From Pediococcus inopinatus (lineage in GTDB: Bacteria; Bacillota; Bacilli; Lactobacillales; Lactobacillaceae): a DNA stretch of 64,000 nt. How positions within the stretch are numbered: position 1 is the first letter of the stretch; the number at the start of each line of letters is the position of its first letter. The DNA lies in NCBI RefSeq assembly GCF_002982135.1, contig NZ_CP019981.1, positions 1,550,001 to 1,614,000 on the forward strand. The letters run 5' to 3'. The translations under genes and the position numbers were made by a program. The notes beneath the pieces are model-generated. The model had not been told where the DNA came from. It was given only the letters and a program-made list of their open reading frames with translations, and searched no databases. Positions 43,925 through 55,194 of this stretch are shown here, piece by piece.

Positions 43925-46625
43925 TTAATCTTTAACATTTTTCAAACCGAGCTTTTGCCTATGTGTGACAAAATAATAAATTCCGCCAATCACAATTGGA
44001 TATAACAGAACAATGACACTTTGAAGGACCATGCCATTACCGACTCCATTAATTGCATAATTAAATGCGCTCATTGCATGGGTTGCTGGTAACAACTCGG
44101 AAATTGCATGGTAAAGTGTGGTCAACATTGACGTTGGTAGAAGAACACCTGCCAATTGAACTAACATCAATACTAATGAGAATAAGATCCCAGGAGCACC
44201 GAATAATAAATCAATGAAGACACACAGAGTTGTGAAACTGACGGCCGTAATTGCAGCAGCTACCACTAACCCGATTGGATGGACAACTGAAATCCCATCA
44301 ATTCCGACAAATGCTAACACTCCGACAACTTGTAACAAGGTCAATAGGAGAAGCATATTATTCGAAAGTCCAAAGCCACTGTGACGATGCCCTTTCCGAC
44401 GAGCATATTGACCCAACTGATTTAAGATAGCTGCGATAAACAGAACCATCGCAATTACCAATGGTGCGAAGATATTTTTGACAGAACCTACAGATTCCAA
44501 AGTTTCGTTTTGACTTACTGGATTCACAAAATGATTAACATTTTGGGGATCTGCATTAACGTTTTTAACTTGGTCGGCACCATCTGCCAACTTAGAATTT
44601 AACAAACTAATTCCTGAACTAGCAGTTTTCAGACCATCTTGAACTTGGTCAGATCCGGCTGCCAATTGATCAGCGCCAGATTTACCTTGTTTAGCGCCGG
44701 ATTCCAATTGGTCAGCACCACTAGTCAGTTGAGAACTAGCATTGGTAAGCTTTGTGCCACCTGCTACCAATTTATTAGCACCTGTCGATAATTGGTTAAC
44801 ACCGCTAATTAGGGTTGGTACTTGGCCATTCAAGGTTTGAAGACCAGTACTTAATTGTTGTGAACCAGAATTCAATTTAGAAGAATTTGAATTCAAAGTC
44901 GTCAGCCCACTCGTCAATTGACTAGAACCGGATTTAAGTTGACTAACACCGCTAACCAAACTAGGAACTTGACTATTCAAGCTTGATAACCCGGTTGTCA
45001 CTTGTCCAGAGCCACTCGTTAATTGTGTGACACCTGATGTTAAACTTGGCACCTGACTATTCAAACTACTTAATCCTGTTTGAACTTGAGAAGCACCTGA
45101 CGTCAGGCTATCGTTGCTTGCAGCTAATTCAGAAGCCCCATCACTGACTGAACCAACACCTGCTGTGTACTTTGATACGCCCGTTGTATAAGTTGTTACA
45201 CCCGCAACTAAGGAATTTTCGCCGTTCACTTGATCATTTAGTTGTGCAATTCCAGCAGTGAGTTCCTTGAAATCATCCAAGTTAGCGCTCAGTGTTGGTA
45301 ATTGTTTCTCAAGTGATTGTAACGTTTGAACTGTACTATCACTCATTAATGGTGAAGACAATAATTCGTTAGCCTGGCTCACAACGCTGCTTAAACTGGA
45401 AAGAGCCTCTGTCGTGTTGCTGTCGACGTTAACTTTATCCAAAGTAGTCGCCAAACTATTAATCTTATCCTTGGCACCACTTAATGCCTTTAAACTCGTT
45501 CCTGTTGCAGCTACTTCTTTTGCGGAAGCTGCTGCATTTGTGGCACTACCTGAAGCCTGACTCTTAGCTTCCGTTAATTTAGCCTGATCGGCCGTGCTCA
45601 AATTTGAGGAATCAATATCACTTAATAATGTAGCAACCTTTTGACTTTGAGTTGCTGAAGTTTGAGCTTTCGTTGCCGCGTCAGTCAATGCAGTTGTTGC
45701 ACTATCAAGACTAGCAAACGAGGTATTTATATCTGCTAAACTACTTTTTGCATCACTTAATTCAGTTAAAACATCACTTAAACCTGACAACTGCTTTAAT
45801 ACTGGTGCCAAAGCTTGCAGTTTTGTTTGTAATTCTTGAGCACTCTGAATTGTTGCCGGTGCATCCTTCAAGGTTTCCATTGCAGCTGTACCAGTTGCTA
45901 ACAATTGTTGCATATCTGCAATCTTAGTATTAGCCTCAGTTGCTGCCGTATTTAATTGCGATACCCCTTGAGAAAGGTCAGTGGCACTTGACAATAAGTT
46001 TGTCGAACCATTATTTAACTCGCTAGAACTACCATTTAAAGTGCTTAATCCGCCATTCAAGGTGGTTACCCCAGTTGTATATTTATTGATTCCAGCAGAT
46101 AAACTAGTTGATCCGGTGCTTAATTGATCAACACCAGTAGCTAATGCCCCAGTTTTAACGGATAAGGTCTTTAACCCATTAGTCACTTTGGTAGAACCGT
46201 CAAATAATTGGGTGACCCCAAGTGGTAAGGCAGCAGTTTTACTCGAAAGCTGTGCCAAACCTGTACTAAGTTGACTAGCACCAGCTTGAGTTTTAGAAAC
46301 GCCGGCTGTATAACTATGCACGCCGTTATTGAGCGTTTTGCTTCCTGTGGTTAACTGCTGCACACCTGAAGCGAGTGGCGCTGTTTTTGACTTCATTTCA
46401 CTCAAGCCCATTGCCAACGTTTTATTTCCAGAAGCCAATGTATCCACACCAGTTGCATAAGTATTAATTCCATCGCTCAACTGTTTGGTACCATCTTCAA
46501 ACGTTACCATGCTTGTGGCTAACACATGCAAGTTACGATCAACTTTGGCATTACCATCTTTAAGTTGAACAATTCCGTTTTTTAACTTTTTAACTCCCCC
46601 AGAGCCACTTTTAATTCCGGATCCT
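43925..46625 (-). pseudogene. YhgE/Pip family membrane protein, 3' part (IS-interrupted)
   Basis: About 900 codons of a YhgE/Pip (phage infection protein-like) protein. It has a very long extracellular region with dozens of short repeats of the type LSTGxxxLxxG (about residues 5-660 of the open part), then five to six C-terminal membrane helices (QFARRKGHRHSG ... YPIVIGGIYYFV). The first ATG inside is at 46531, but the frame is open up to the IS edge at 46625. Removing the IS and one copy of the CCT duplication restores Gln-Leu-Gly-Ser-Gly in frame with the 5' part at 47868-48372. Function of the family is poorly known; it is related to ABC-2 type exporters and phage receptors. Confidence 0.88.
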
Positions 46626-46665
46626 TGGATTTAGGTCAAGAATCTGGACACATTTTATGTATAAT

Positions 46666-47499
46666 TTAAGCGACTAATTTTTCCTTTTCATTTGGAGTTA
46701 AATAATCAATGCTACTGTGAATTCGAGCACTGTTATAAAAGCTCTCAATGTAGCTGAATATTGCAGCATTTGCTTCTTCAAAATCCTGATAATGGTGTTG
46801 GTAAACCTCTTCTTTTTTCAAACTGGCGTGAAATGATTCCAAACATGAATTGTCATAGGGACAGCCACGCTTGCTATAAGAATGGCGAATATGGTGTTGC
46901 GCTAAGATCTGTTCAAAGCCAGCACTGCGGTACTGGCTACCCAGATCGGTATGCACAATTAAGTTATTAGTCGTCTTTCTAGTTTCAAAGGCTTGTTGAA
47001 AAGTGCTGATCACAAGATCAGCAGTCATATGACGGCTGATTTTATGGGCAATGATTTTACGTGAATATAAATCCTGAATGCTTGATAAATAACACCAGCC
47101 ATTGGCTTTGGTGTGAATATAAGTTATGTCTGCACACCACTTTTGATTTGGACTGGTTGTACGAAAATCTTGCGCGAGTATATTTGAATAATCAGTCGCA
47201 TCAATATCATTAGTTTGTTGATAATGCCACTTCTTGCGCGTGATTGATTTTAACCCCATTTGGCGCATTAATCGTTGAACTAGCTTAATACTGGCAGTCT
47301 TACCTTCTTTTTGTAACGCTTTTAGAATTTTAGGTGCCCCGTAGATACGTCTAGAATTAAAGTAAATGCGTTTAATCGACTGGCTAAGTGTCTTACGACG
47401 CTTGGCTTGTGGCGATACATGATTCTGCTGATGTTCATAGTAAGTTGAGCGTGGAACTGAGAGTACTTTACAGGTTTCTTTGATACTATGGTGCTTCAA
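46666..47499 (-). CDS. IS150-type transposase OrfB, copy 2
   Basis: 277 residues: HTH_21-like N-terminus (KETCKVLSVPRSTYYEHQQN, RIYGAPKILKALQ), then the integrase core with Asp in WCADITYI, Asp in HTDLGSQY and Glu in SCLESFHASLKKE. Starts at TTG 47499 or, more probably, is fused to OrfA through the AAAAAG slip site before 47535, since the frame is open upstream as well. Complete, so the element could be active. Confidence 0.92.
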   Translation of the reverse strand: MKHHSIKETCKVLSVPRSTYYEHQQNHVSPQAKRRKTLSQSIKRIYFNSRRIYGAPKILKALQKEGKTASIKLVQRLMRQMGLKSITRKKWHYQQTNDIDATDYSNILAQDFRTTSPNQKWCADITYIHTKANGWCYLSSIQDLYSRKIIAHKISRHMTADLVISTFQQAFETRKTTNNLIVHTDLGSQYRSAGFEQILAQHHIRHSYSKRGCPYDNSCLESFHASLKKEEVYQHHYQDFEEANAAIFSYIESFYNSARIHSSIDYLTPNEKEKLVA

Positions 47500-47534
47500 A
47501 TTAATATCAACGGCTGTCTGCCAGTCATCTGGGT

Positions 47535-47792
47535 TTACTTTTTGGCGAATATGGTTAAGGCTTTTTTTAAGATGTCATTCTCACTTTCTAGCTGTTTCAA
47601 ACGTTTTTGCAACGCTAAAACATCTGATTTGGAAATTCCACTTCCTTTGTCTTCTTTATATAGATTAATCCATTTGTAAATAGTTACATTTGATACACCA
47701 TATTCGTCTGTAAGATCAGCTACCGGGGCGCCATCCTGGTACAGCTTGACAATCATTTTTCTAAAATCTACTGAGTACTTTTTCTTGGTCAT
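47535..47792 (-). CDS. IS150-type OrfA, copy 2
   Basis: 85 residues with HTH (VADLTDEYGVSNVTIYKWI) and leucine zipper (LQKRLKQLESENDILKKAL), ending IFAKK at the same potential frameshift sequence as copy 1. About ten residues differ from the first copy. Confidence 0.92.
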   Translation of the reverse strand: MTKKKYSVDFRKMIVKLYQDGAPVADLTDEYGVSNVTIYKWINLYKEDKGSGISKSDVLALQKRLKQLESENDILKKALTIFAKK

Positions 47793-47867
47793 AAAAACAC
47801 AATCCTTCCTATTATGGAATTATACTAAATCGTGTCCATGATTTCATACTACCTTCACCTAACTGAT

Positions 47868-48372
47868 TAATCGAACTTAGAAGTGTCTTATCATAAGACT
47901 TCTGAATGCTTGAAACAACTTCCGTTTTTACCGAAGAAGCTACCTGTTCGTTAATAAGTTCTGAAACATAACTATTATGCTTCGACAACTTAATCTTTAA
48001 ATTACTAGACTTAGGATTTTCATCTAAAGCAGTTGTAATATTTTTGGAAAAATCTTTCGGAATTGTAATCGTCATCAGATAACTACCATTCTTCATTTCC
48101 GCTTTTGCTTTTTTAGCAGAAACAAAATGCCATTTAACTTGTGTATTATGGCTCAAATTTTGAATCACTTGTTTACCAGCATCAACCTTTGTATCCTGAA
48201 ATTCAGCCGATTTGTCATTATTCACTACCGCCACGTTCGTATTAGTGGTGTGTTCTTCTTGCGAAGTATTGATATATCTAAAAATCACACCAGTCAATAA
48301 GATTGGAATTAATAGTGCCAAGATCAAAAAACTCCATCGCTTGGTTCGCGGATTCCAGTTCTTAAAAATCAT
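47868..48372 (-). pseudogene. YhgE/Pip family membrane protein, 5' part (IS-interrupted)
   Basis: First 168 codons of the Pip gene: ATG 48372 (AGGAGA upstream), a basic N-terminus (FKNWNPRTKRW), one membrane helix (about 13-32), then the conserved extracellular N-domain (VAVVNNDKSAEF, SYLMTITIPKDFSKNITT). The frame continues a few codons into the IS and stops. In the uninterrupted allele it would run on to 43925, giving a protein of about 1070 residues. Confidence 0.9.
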
Positions 48373-48704
48373 GTCTTTACCATCTCCTGTTTTATTTCGC
48401 GCAGTTAACTTACTTACCAAAGTAAAACTTTAATATTTGTTTAAGCTCAGGTCAAAAGACGGTAAATTTATTTGATACTGGTTATTTATTCAAAAAAATA
48501 GTCCAAAGCCTAATAGATAAGGCCTTGAACTAGTTTACGTAATATTTCTAATTTTTTGATTAAAATGCTTCAAACACCTGATATTCAGGCAATTACATTA
48601 TTTTTAGTTAAAAAGTGACAAAGTATTGAATCTGAAACATCATATTTTGTGAAACGAATTCGCTATCAACCTACATCCCACAAGTACTATGCTCAGTTAG
48701 ACAT

Positions 48705-49421
48705 TTAAAAGAAAGTCATATATTTTTGAAAAATGGCAACCATTTCTGGCTTATCCAACATCATTTCTGGATGCCATTGAATCCCCAAAAGCGGTCGGCC
48801 AGGATCACTTGGTGCCACAGCCTCCACCACGCCATCTTCCGCAAATGCCAACGGTTTTAACGCACTTGCTAAAGTATGAACCATTTGATGGTGCAAGGAA
48901 TTCACAAGAAGATGCTTTCCTAAAATATCTTGTAACTCAGGTTTGACGGAAACCTCGTGCGTAGCAACATTGCCCAACTTTTCTGGTGCTTGATCATGTT
49001 CGACTATCACCGATCGGGTTAGCAGTGATTGATCTTGATAAAGTGTCCCACCAAGGGCAACGTTGATAAGTTGCATCCCACGACAGATTCCTAGGATTGG
49101 TTTGTGACTATCCCACGCAAGCTTAAATAACGCCAATTCAAACTCGTCTCGTTTTAAAGAAGTTGTTTTTAATAACGGATCGGGTTCTTCTCCGTACAAG
49201 GTGGGTGTCACATCCTGACCACCGGGTAAAAATAACCCATCAATGTTTTCAAAATAATCTTTCGCCGTTTCTACCGACTGAATCGGAATAACCACCGGTA
49301 ATCCCCCAGCCTTAGTGATGGCATCAATATTTCCTTGAAACGTGTATGTTGCGTGGTTGTGATAAAAAATTGTTGAATCTCCGGTAAACATATTACCAAC
49401 AATACCGATTCTGGGTTTCAT
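48705..49421 (-). CDS. class I glutamine amidotransferase-like peptidase C26 (PuuD-type)
   Basis: A 238-residue gamma-glutamyl hydrolase-like enzyme. The catalytic Cys is in GICRGMQLINVALGG (about 114), with His/Glu in GIQWHPEMM (about 218-220); LFLPGGQDVTPTLYGEEP is the other typical block. The family includes gamma-glutamyl-GABA hydrolase PuuD; no other putrescine genes are here, so the substrate is open. Single gene on the minus strand. Confidence 0.9.
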   Translation of the reverse strand: MKPRIGIVGNMFTGDSTIFYHNHATYTFQGNIDAITKAGGLPVVIPIQSVETAKDYFENIDGLFLPGGQDVTPTLYGEEPDPLLKTTSLKRDEFELALFKLAWDSHKPILGICRGMQLINVALGGTLYQDQSLLTRSVIVEHDQAPEKLGNVATHEVSVKPELQDILGKHLLVNSLHHQMVHTLASALKPLAFAEDGVVEAVAPSDPGRPLLGIQWHPEMMLDKPEMVAIFQKYMTFF

Positions 49422-49482
49422 GAGTTAGGCCTCCACTTTTTTGATGTTCTTAACAGTTTCTACTCTTTTTTCTGCCAGGCAG

Positions 49483-49593
49483 CAGGACAACTCCACAAGT
49501 CAGAGGCAAAAAAATAAGTAGGGCTCACAGCGGGATGCGATCCCGCCTCCGCCCTACTTATTTTTTTACCTCTTAACGACTTGTTCCGTTCAC
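49483..49593 (-). repeat. palindromic repeat element, core type C
   Basis: Read on the minus strand it has the same ends as the tandem elements at 55.2-55.8 kb (GAACAAGTCG at one end, GACTTGTGGAGTTGTCC at the other). The inner stem is different: AAAAAAATAAGTAGGGC pairing with GCCCTACTTATTTTTTT around GCGGGATCGCATCCCGC. It lies at the 3' end of the OppA gene and may also act as a terminator. Confidence 0.75.
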
Positions 49594-49604
49594 TTTTTCG
49601 TTCA

Positions 49605-51260
49605 CTACTTTTCTATATAAGCCGTCTTATAATTCCATTGTGTTCCAGCCGTATTGTGGATAACGCCCTTCAACTTTGGATTTACCAAGAAGGAATAATT
49701 GGTTTGATACAGCGGTGCAATCGCTGCCTGCTTTACGACCAACTGGTCCGCCTTAATCATATCTTCCCAACGCTTATTCTTATCATTAGCATCTTTATTC
49801 TGGGCGTTTTTAACTAACTGATCGTACTCGCTATTACTCCATTTTCCGTAATTGTAACCACTATTTGATTGCAATACTTGCAAATGAGAAATTGGGTCTG
49901 TGAAATCGGCTCCCCATCCGGAAACATAAATATCAAAGTCTCCCTTGGCTGCTCGTGAATACGCAACCTTTGATGGAATGTTTTCCAAATTAACTTTCAT
50001 GCCTGATAATTCTTTTTGTAATTGAACTTGGAAATATTCTGAAATGTTTTTATCATCAGCATCATTTGTCGACATCAACGTGACGTCTAACGTTTTTTCA
50101 CCAATTTCCTTCATTCCTTGTTTCCAGAGCTTCTTAGCTTTAGCACTATTATAATTAACAGTGTCTTTTACGTAAGCTTCATCAGCGAAATCTTTGCCAG
50201 TCTTAGGATCTTTCCCTAAATCTGTAGGCACAAAACCCTTTGGTGTTGTTGAAGCATCACCGATAACCTTATTAATTAATTGCTTGCGATCGACCGCCAA
50301 AGAAATAGCCTGACGAATATGTTTATTATTCATTGCCTTGCGGACTTTCGCATTTGAAGACTTGAAATTGAACGCTAAGAAACGCGTAATACTATATGGC
50401 ACTGTTTGATAATCAGAATTACTCTTAAAGTTCTTAATCTGAGCACTTGAAAGCTGTGCCATATCTAACTTTTTCGATTGATATAAACTTACAACCGTTG
50501 AAGGATTTTCATTAACTGAATAATTAATCTTACTCAACTTAACTTTGCTCTTGTCCCAATACTGATTATTTTTCACAAATGACCAATGATCGTTAGTTCC
50601 TGACCAACCAGTCATCTTAAATGGACCGGTATAAACCATATATTTAGAAGTTGTGGCATATTTGCTACCATACTTATCAACAACTTTTTTGCTAACTGGT
50701 GAGAATAGTGGATAAGTCATCAATGCTTTGAAATAAGCAATTGGTTCATCCAAATGAACCACAAAAGTTTGACTATCTGGTGCTGAAACTCCTAATTTAG
50801 AAGGGCTTAATTTCCCTGAGTTAATTTTATCAGCATTTTGAATTCCGGAGAATAAGTATGCATATTGCGATTTTGTGTTTGGATTCAGTGTTCGTTGCCA
50901 CGAATAAACAAAATCTTTAGCCGTTATTTTTTGACCGTTACTAAATTTCGCATTTTTTCGAATCTTGAAAGTCCAAGTTTTGCCATCTTTCGAAACTTTT
51001 CCGGAAGACGCTAAGCCGGCAATAGGTGTTCCGTTCTTACCTAAGCGATACAAGCTTTCAAAAACGTTTCCTGTTTGACCGTATCCGGTAGCTTTCGCAA
51101 TATCGATTGTATCTAGCGGTGCGTCCGCCGATAAGTTAAGTACTTGATCTGATGCCAAGGATCCGGAACCCGAGTTATCAGAACTATGATTGCCACAGCC
51201 AGCAAGCACCAATACAAGTCCGGCAGCTAATGTGGTTGAAATTATCCATCTTTTCTTCAT
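49605..51260 (-). CDS. peptide ABC transporter substrate-binding lipoprotein (OppA-like)
   Basis: A 551-residue family 5 extracellular solute-binding lipoprotein. Lipobox LVLAGCG (Cys about 22), then NLSADAPLDTIDIAKATGYG, the family segment GKTWTFKIRKNAKFSNGQKITAKDF (partly FSNGQKITAKDFVYSWQRT) and the C-terminal YVSGWGADFTDPISHL. It would bind oligopeptides for an Opp importer encoded elsewhere; no permease or ATPase is adjacent. ATG 51260, probably monocistronic. Confidence 0.92.
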   Translation of the reverse strand: MKKRWIISTTLAAGLVLVLAGCGNHSSDNSGSGSLASDQVLNLSADAPLDTIDIAKATGYGQTGNVFESLYRLGKNGTPIAGLASSGKVSKDGKTWTFKIRKNAKFSNGQKITAKDFVYSWQRTLNPNTKSQYAYLFSGIQNADKINSGKLSPSKLGVSAPDSQTFVVHLDEPIAYFKALMTYPLFSPVSKKVVDKYGSKYATTSKYMVYTGPFKMTGWSGTNDHWSFVKNNQYWDKSKVKLSKINYSVNENPSTVVSLYQSKKLDMAQLSSAQIKNFKSNSDYQTVPYSITRFLAFNFKSSNAKVRKAMNNKHIRQAISLAVDRKQLINKVIGDASTTPKGFVPTDLGKDPKTGKDFADEAYVKDTVNYNSAKAKKLWKQGMKEIGEKTLDVTLMSTNDADDKNISEYFQVQLQKELSGMKVNLENIPSKVAYSRAAKGDFDIYVSGWGADFTDPISHLQVLQSNSGYNYGKWSNSEYDQLVKNAQNKDANDKNKRWEDMIKADQLVVKQAAIAPLYQTNYSFLVNPKLKGVIHNTAGTQWNYKTAYIEK

Positions 51261-51405
51261 TATAATAAGTCTCCCCTGATTTTAAATTTTCTATGTGTTG
51301 GAATTAGTGACGCGGATTTCATCTAACTTTGTTTTTTTATTTAAACACGGACAGCCTGGTGACATTCGGCATCACTTCCTTATAAAGTTATTTTCTATAA
51401 CAAAC

Positions 51406-51440
51406 AAAAAACCGACTAACTGCGTATGCAATTAGTCGGT
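51406..51440 (-). terminator. terminator of the small cysteine-rich peptide gene
   Basis: ACCGACTAA (51411-51419) pairs with TTAGTCGGT (51432-51440). On the minus strand TTTTTTGTTTG follows. It ends a transcript coming from the 51.5 kb small gene, since oppA starts only beyond it. Confidence 0.8.
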
Positions 51441-51468
51441 TCACATTTTTAACCTATTTCGAGTATTT

Positions 51469-51579
51469 CTAGGCAAATGTTAGCGAAAGATAATTACGGT
51501 TTGCAGCTACGCAAATAATCATGTTGTTTTCTTGGCAACATGGCATACAACATTTAGTTTGCATTTCTGTCTTCATCAT
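51469..51579 (-). CDS. small cysteine-rich peptide (36 residues), unknown
   Basis: A 36-codon ORF with all gene signals around it: a strong promoter (51618-51646), AAGGAAG six to nine bases before ATG 51579 or 51576, and an intrinsic terminator 28 bp after the stop. The peptide has five Cys (10, 11, 14, 15, 23) in the pattern KCCMPCCQ then IICVA, and is otherwise polar with a hydrophobic C-terminal end (LSLTFA). There is no signal peptide. It could be a metal-binding peptide, a leader-type regulatory peptide, or a bacteriocin-like precursor; nothing nearby decides. I know no family for it. Confidence 0.65.
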   Translation of the reverse strand: MMKTEMQTKCCMPCCQENNMIICVAANRNYLSLTFA

Positions 51580-51617
51580 AATTATCTTCCTTTCTTCTGT
51601 TTGTTAATTCAATACTT

Positions 51618-51646
51618 AGAATATCCAATTACTTATTGTAAGTCAA
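51618..51646 (-). promoter_or_regulatory. promoter of the small cysteine-rich peptide gene
   Basis: Minus-strand TTGACT (51641-51646), exactly 17 bp, then TATTCT (51618-51623), about 40 bp before the start codon. Confidence 0.75.
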
Positions 51647-51680
51647 GCAAAAACCTAATTTCAAGCAAACTTTTTGATAA

Positions 51681-53162
<1,482 letters not shown>

Positions 53163-53192
53163 TTAATACTTAGTATCAGTTTAACCGTTTTC

Positions 53193-53207
53193 AGAAAGCG
53201 CTGTCAA
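53193..53207 (-). promoter_or_regulatory. cre site overlapping the GH1 gene's -35 region
   Basis: Minus-strand TTGACAGCGCTTTCT fits WTGNAANCGNWNNCW with one mismatch; its TTGACA is also a perfect -35 box, with TAAACT 18 bp further as a possible -10. CcpA binding here would block transcription. Confidence 0.6.
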
Positions 53208-53337
53208 ATGTTAATTCAAGACTTATTTTTCTGAGGTTTATTCCCTTTCATCTACATGTTTATTTAGTCAATTTAGTTTCTTTTGTGATACGATATGAAC
53301 AGACAGAACCCAAAATACAGAATACAGGTGATTTATT

Positions 53338-54993
53338 ATGAAACTCGCTTTAATTGGAGCTGGCCCACGCAACTTAATGGCTTTAGAACGGTTACTAGCC
53401 TGGAATCGACGGATGCCCGTTAAAAATTTAGATATTCATCTTTTTGATCCAGCGGGAATCGCAGGACGCGTTTGGCAACCAGATCAACCACAAGAACTTA
53501 TAATGAATTCACTCGCGGCCAAAATTACGCTTTTCACCGACCATACGATCGAAATGGAAGGCCCCGTTTTACCAGGACCAACCTTATTTGAATGGTCGCA
53601 ACGATCTGGTAACCAGTTTATTCTTGAACATCATTACCAAAATGAAAAAGCATTTCTAAACGAAATCAGCCATCTGACTACCAATAGTTATGCCAGTCGG
53701 GGATTGTTTGGCATCTATCAAGAATGGTACTACCAACAACTGCTTAAAGATCTTCCTGATTCAGTCACGGTTACCTTTCATCTGGAACGCGTAACCGGAA
53801 TTCAGCGGCTAACTGGCCATACCTACAAGGTGAATTTCGATGACACTGCCGAAACTTTTGACGGCATCTCAATGGCCTTGGGAGAAGGTTTAGCACAAGC
53901 CAGCGATTCCGAAAAAGAGCTGGCCCAGTTTGCGAGCGAAAATAATCTCACTTACTTACGCAGTGGCTATGCATCGGAACAGAATTTCGATAAGATTCCT
54001 GCCAAATCAAACGTTTTGCTACGCGGTTTGGGCTTGAATTTCATGGACGCTATGATCATGTTAACAGCTCATCGCGGCGGTAATTTTCAACGTTTAGATG
54101 ATGACTCACTTATTTACAAACCATCTGGCACTGAACCCAAGATTTATGCCGGATCCGGACGGGGATTTCCTTATCATGCCCGTGGATTCGATCAAAAATC
54201 AATCGGAGAAACTCGCCCCCTTTACTTCTTATCAAACCAAATTGTGGCGCACATGATTGATAAACAAGAACAAATGAGCGGTCAGAAGTTTTTGGATTTA
54301 ATCTACTCGGATGTAATTTGTACTTATTACACAAAGCTGGTTGCTCAAAAGTACACCGGCGTGAGTGCCCATGAATTTGAACAGGCCCTCCAAAAAGATC
54401 CTCTTTCACAACAAGTTTTGGACGATTACGGAATCTCTCAAGAAGACCGGTTTAACTTGGAAAATCTGGCCCATCCAGAAGGCAATGCAAAAACTGCCGA
54501 TGATTTACAAAAAGTTATGATTCAGTACCTAGAAAAAGATATCGCCGAGGCCAAACGTGGCAACAAGATGAGTCCCTTCTCAAGTGCAATGGAAACTCTG
54601 TGCGAATTGCGGACAAATATTCGTAAGGTCATCACCTACAAACTAATTTCTGATGACGACTATGCAAAGTACATTTTAGGCGGTTTTAATAGTTTAAATA
54701 GCTTTCTGGCGGTTGGTCCACCAATTTTAAGATTGGAACAACTTTTGGCATTAATTAAAGCGGGTGTAGTTGAAATCCTTGGACCAAAATTGACGGTCGA
54801 AACTAACCAACAACATTTTCTAGCTTATTCAAAACAGTTTTCCGATCGTAAAATAGAAGTAGATGGCGTTATTGAAGCAAGATTAGCCTCTGTGGATATC
54901 CGAATCAGTACAAATCCATTAATTCAAGATTTGTTAGAAACGGGAATGGCTCGTCCGTACGAACTCCACTTCAAAGATGGCAGTACCAAATAA
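53338..54993 (+). CDS. FAD/NAD(P)-binding protein, truncated by an in-frame TAA
   Basis: A 551-residue flavoprotein-like ORF with an N-terminal dinucleotide fold KLALIGAGPRNLMALERLL and IHLFDPAGIAGRVWQP, typical of the FAD-NAD(P)-binding (NAD_binding_9) family of lactic acid bacteria. The C-terminal cofactor segment lies beyond the TAA at 54991-54993. The same frame continues as 54994-55194 with VYIWGISTEGRHWLTN, the segment that normally closes this family. So the intact gene would span 53338-55194 (618 codons). Reaction unknown. ATG 53338 with a weak GGTGA upstream. Confidence 0.8.
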   Translation: MKLALIGAGPRNLMALERLLAWNRRMPVKNLDIHLFDPAGIAGRVWQPDQPQELIMNSLAAKITLFTDHTIEMEGPVLPGPTLFEWSQRSGNQFILEHHYQNEKAFLNEISHLTTNSYASRGLFGIYQEWYYQQLLKDLPDSVTVTFHLERVTGIQRLTGHTYKVNFDDTAETFDGISMALGEGLAQASDSEKELAQFASENNLTYLRSGYASEQNFDKIPAKSNVLLRGLGLNFMDAMIMLTAHRGGNFQRLDDDSLIYKPSGTEPKIYAGSGRGFPYHARGFDQKSIGETRPLYFLSNQIVAHMIDKQEQMSGQKFLDLIYSDVICTYYTKLVAQKYTGVSAHEFEQALQKDPLSQQVLDDYGISQEDRFNLENLAHPEGNAKTADDLQKVMIQYLEKDIAEAKRGNKMSPFSSAMETLCELRTNIRKVITYKLISDDDYAKYILGGFNSLNSFLAVGPPILRLEQLLALIKAGVVEILGPKLTVETNQQHFLAYSKQFSDRKIEVDGVIEARLASVDIRISTNPLIQDLLETGMARPYELHFKDGSTK

Positions 54994-55194
54994 TTAGGTT
55001 CAATGGACGTGACCACTGAAACTGCCGAAATGATTGATAACGATGGTAATCCGGTCCCCAATGTTTACATCTGGGGAATTTCAACGGAAGGTCGCCACTG
55101 GCTGACAAATGGTAGCCCAATTCCAAGTGTCAATGATGTCCGTTTGCGAATGGCAGATATGATTGCAAACCAGATGCTGAGTTATAGTGAGTGA
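54994..55194 (+). pseudogene. C-terminal remnant of the FAD/NAD(P)-binding protein
   Basis: In the same frame as 53338-54993 and separated from it only by TAA at 54991-54993. Encodes LGSMDVTTETAEMIDNDG then VPNVYIWGISTEGRHWLTNG, a typical end of the family where the chain folds back on the FAD. The final codons Ser-Glu-stop (AGT GAG TGA) lie within the first palindromic repeat element that follows. Confidence 0.8.

Larger units (their letters stand above)
46626..47867 (-). mobile_element. IS3-family (IS150-group) insertion sequence, copy 2, within a YhgE/Pip gene
   Basis: A 1242-bp relative of the element at 39665-40895, with the same orfA/orfB layout and similar ends (TGGATTTAGGTC ... GGACAC on the left, GTAGTATG ... 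GGACACG inward from the right). CCT flanks both sides (46623-46625, 47868-47870), a 3-bp target duplication. It is transcribed on the same strand as the gene it splits. Confidence 0.92.

Noticed and set aside
54110..54409. A 99-residue minus-strand ORF within the flavoprotein gene
   Set aside because: It is antisense to conserved coding sequence and has no start signals; a shadow frame.
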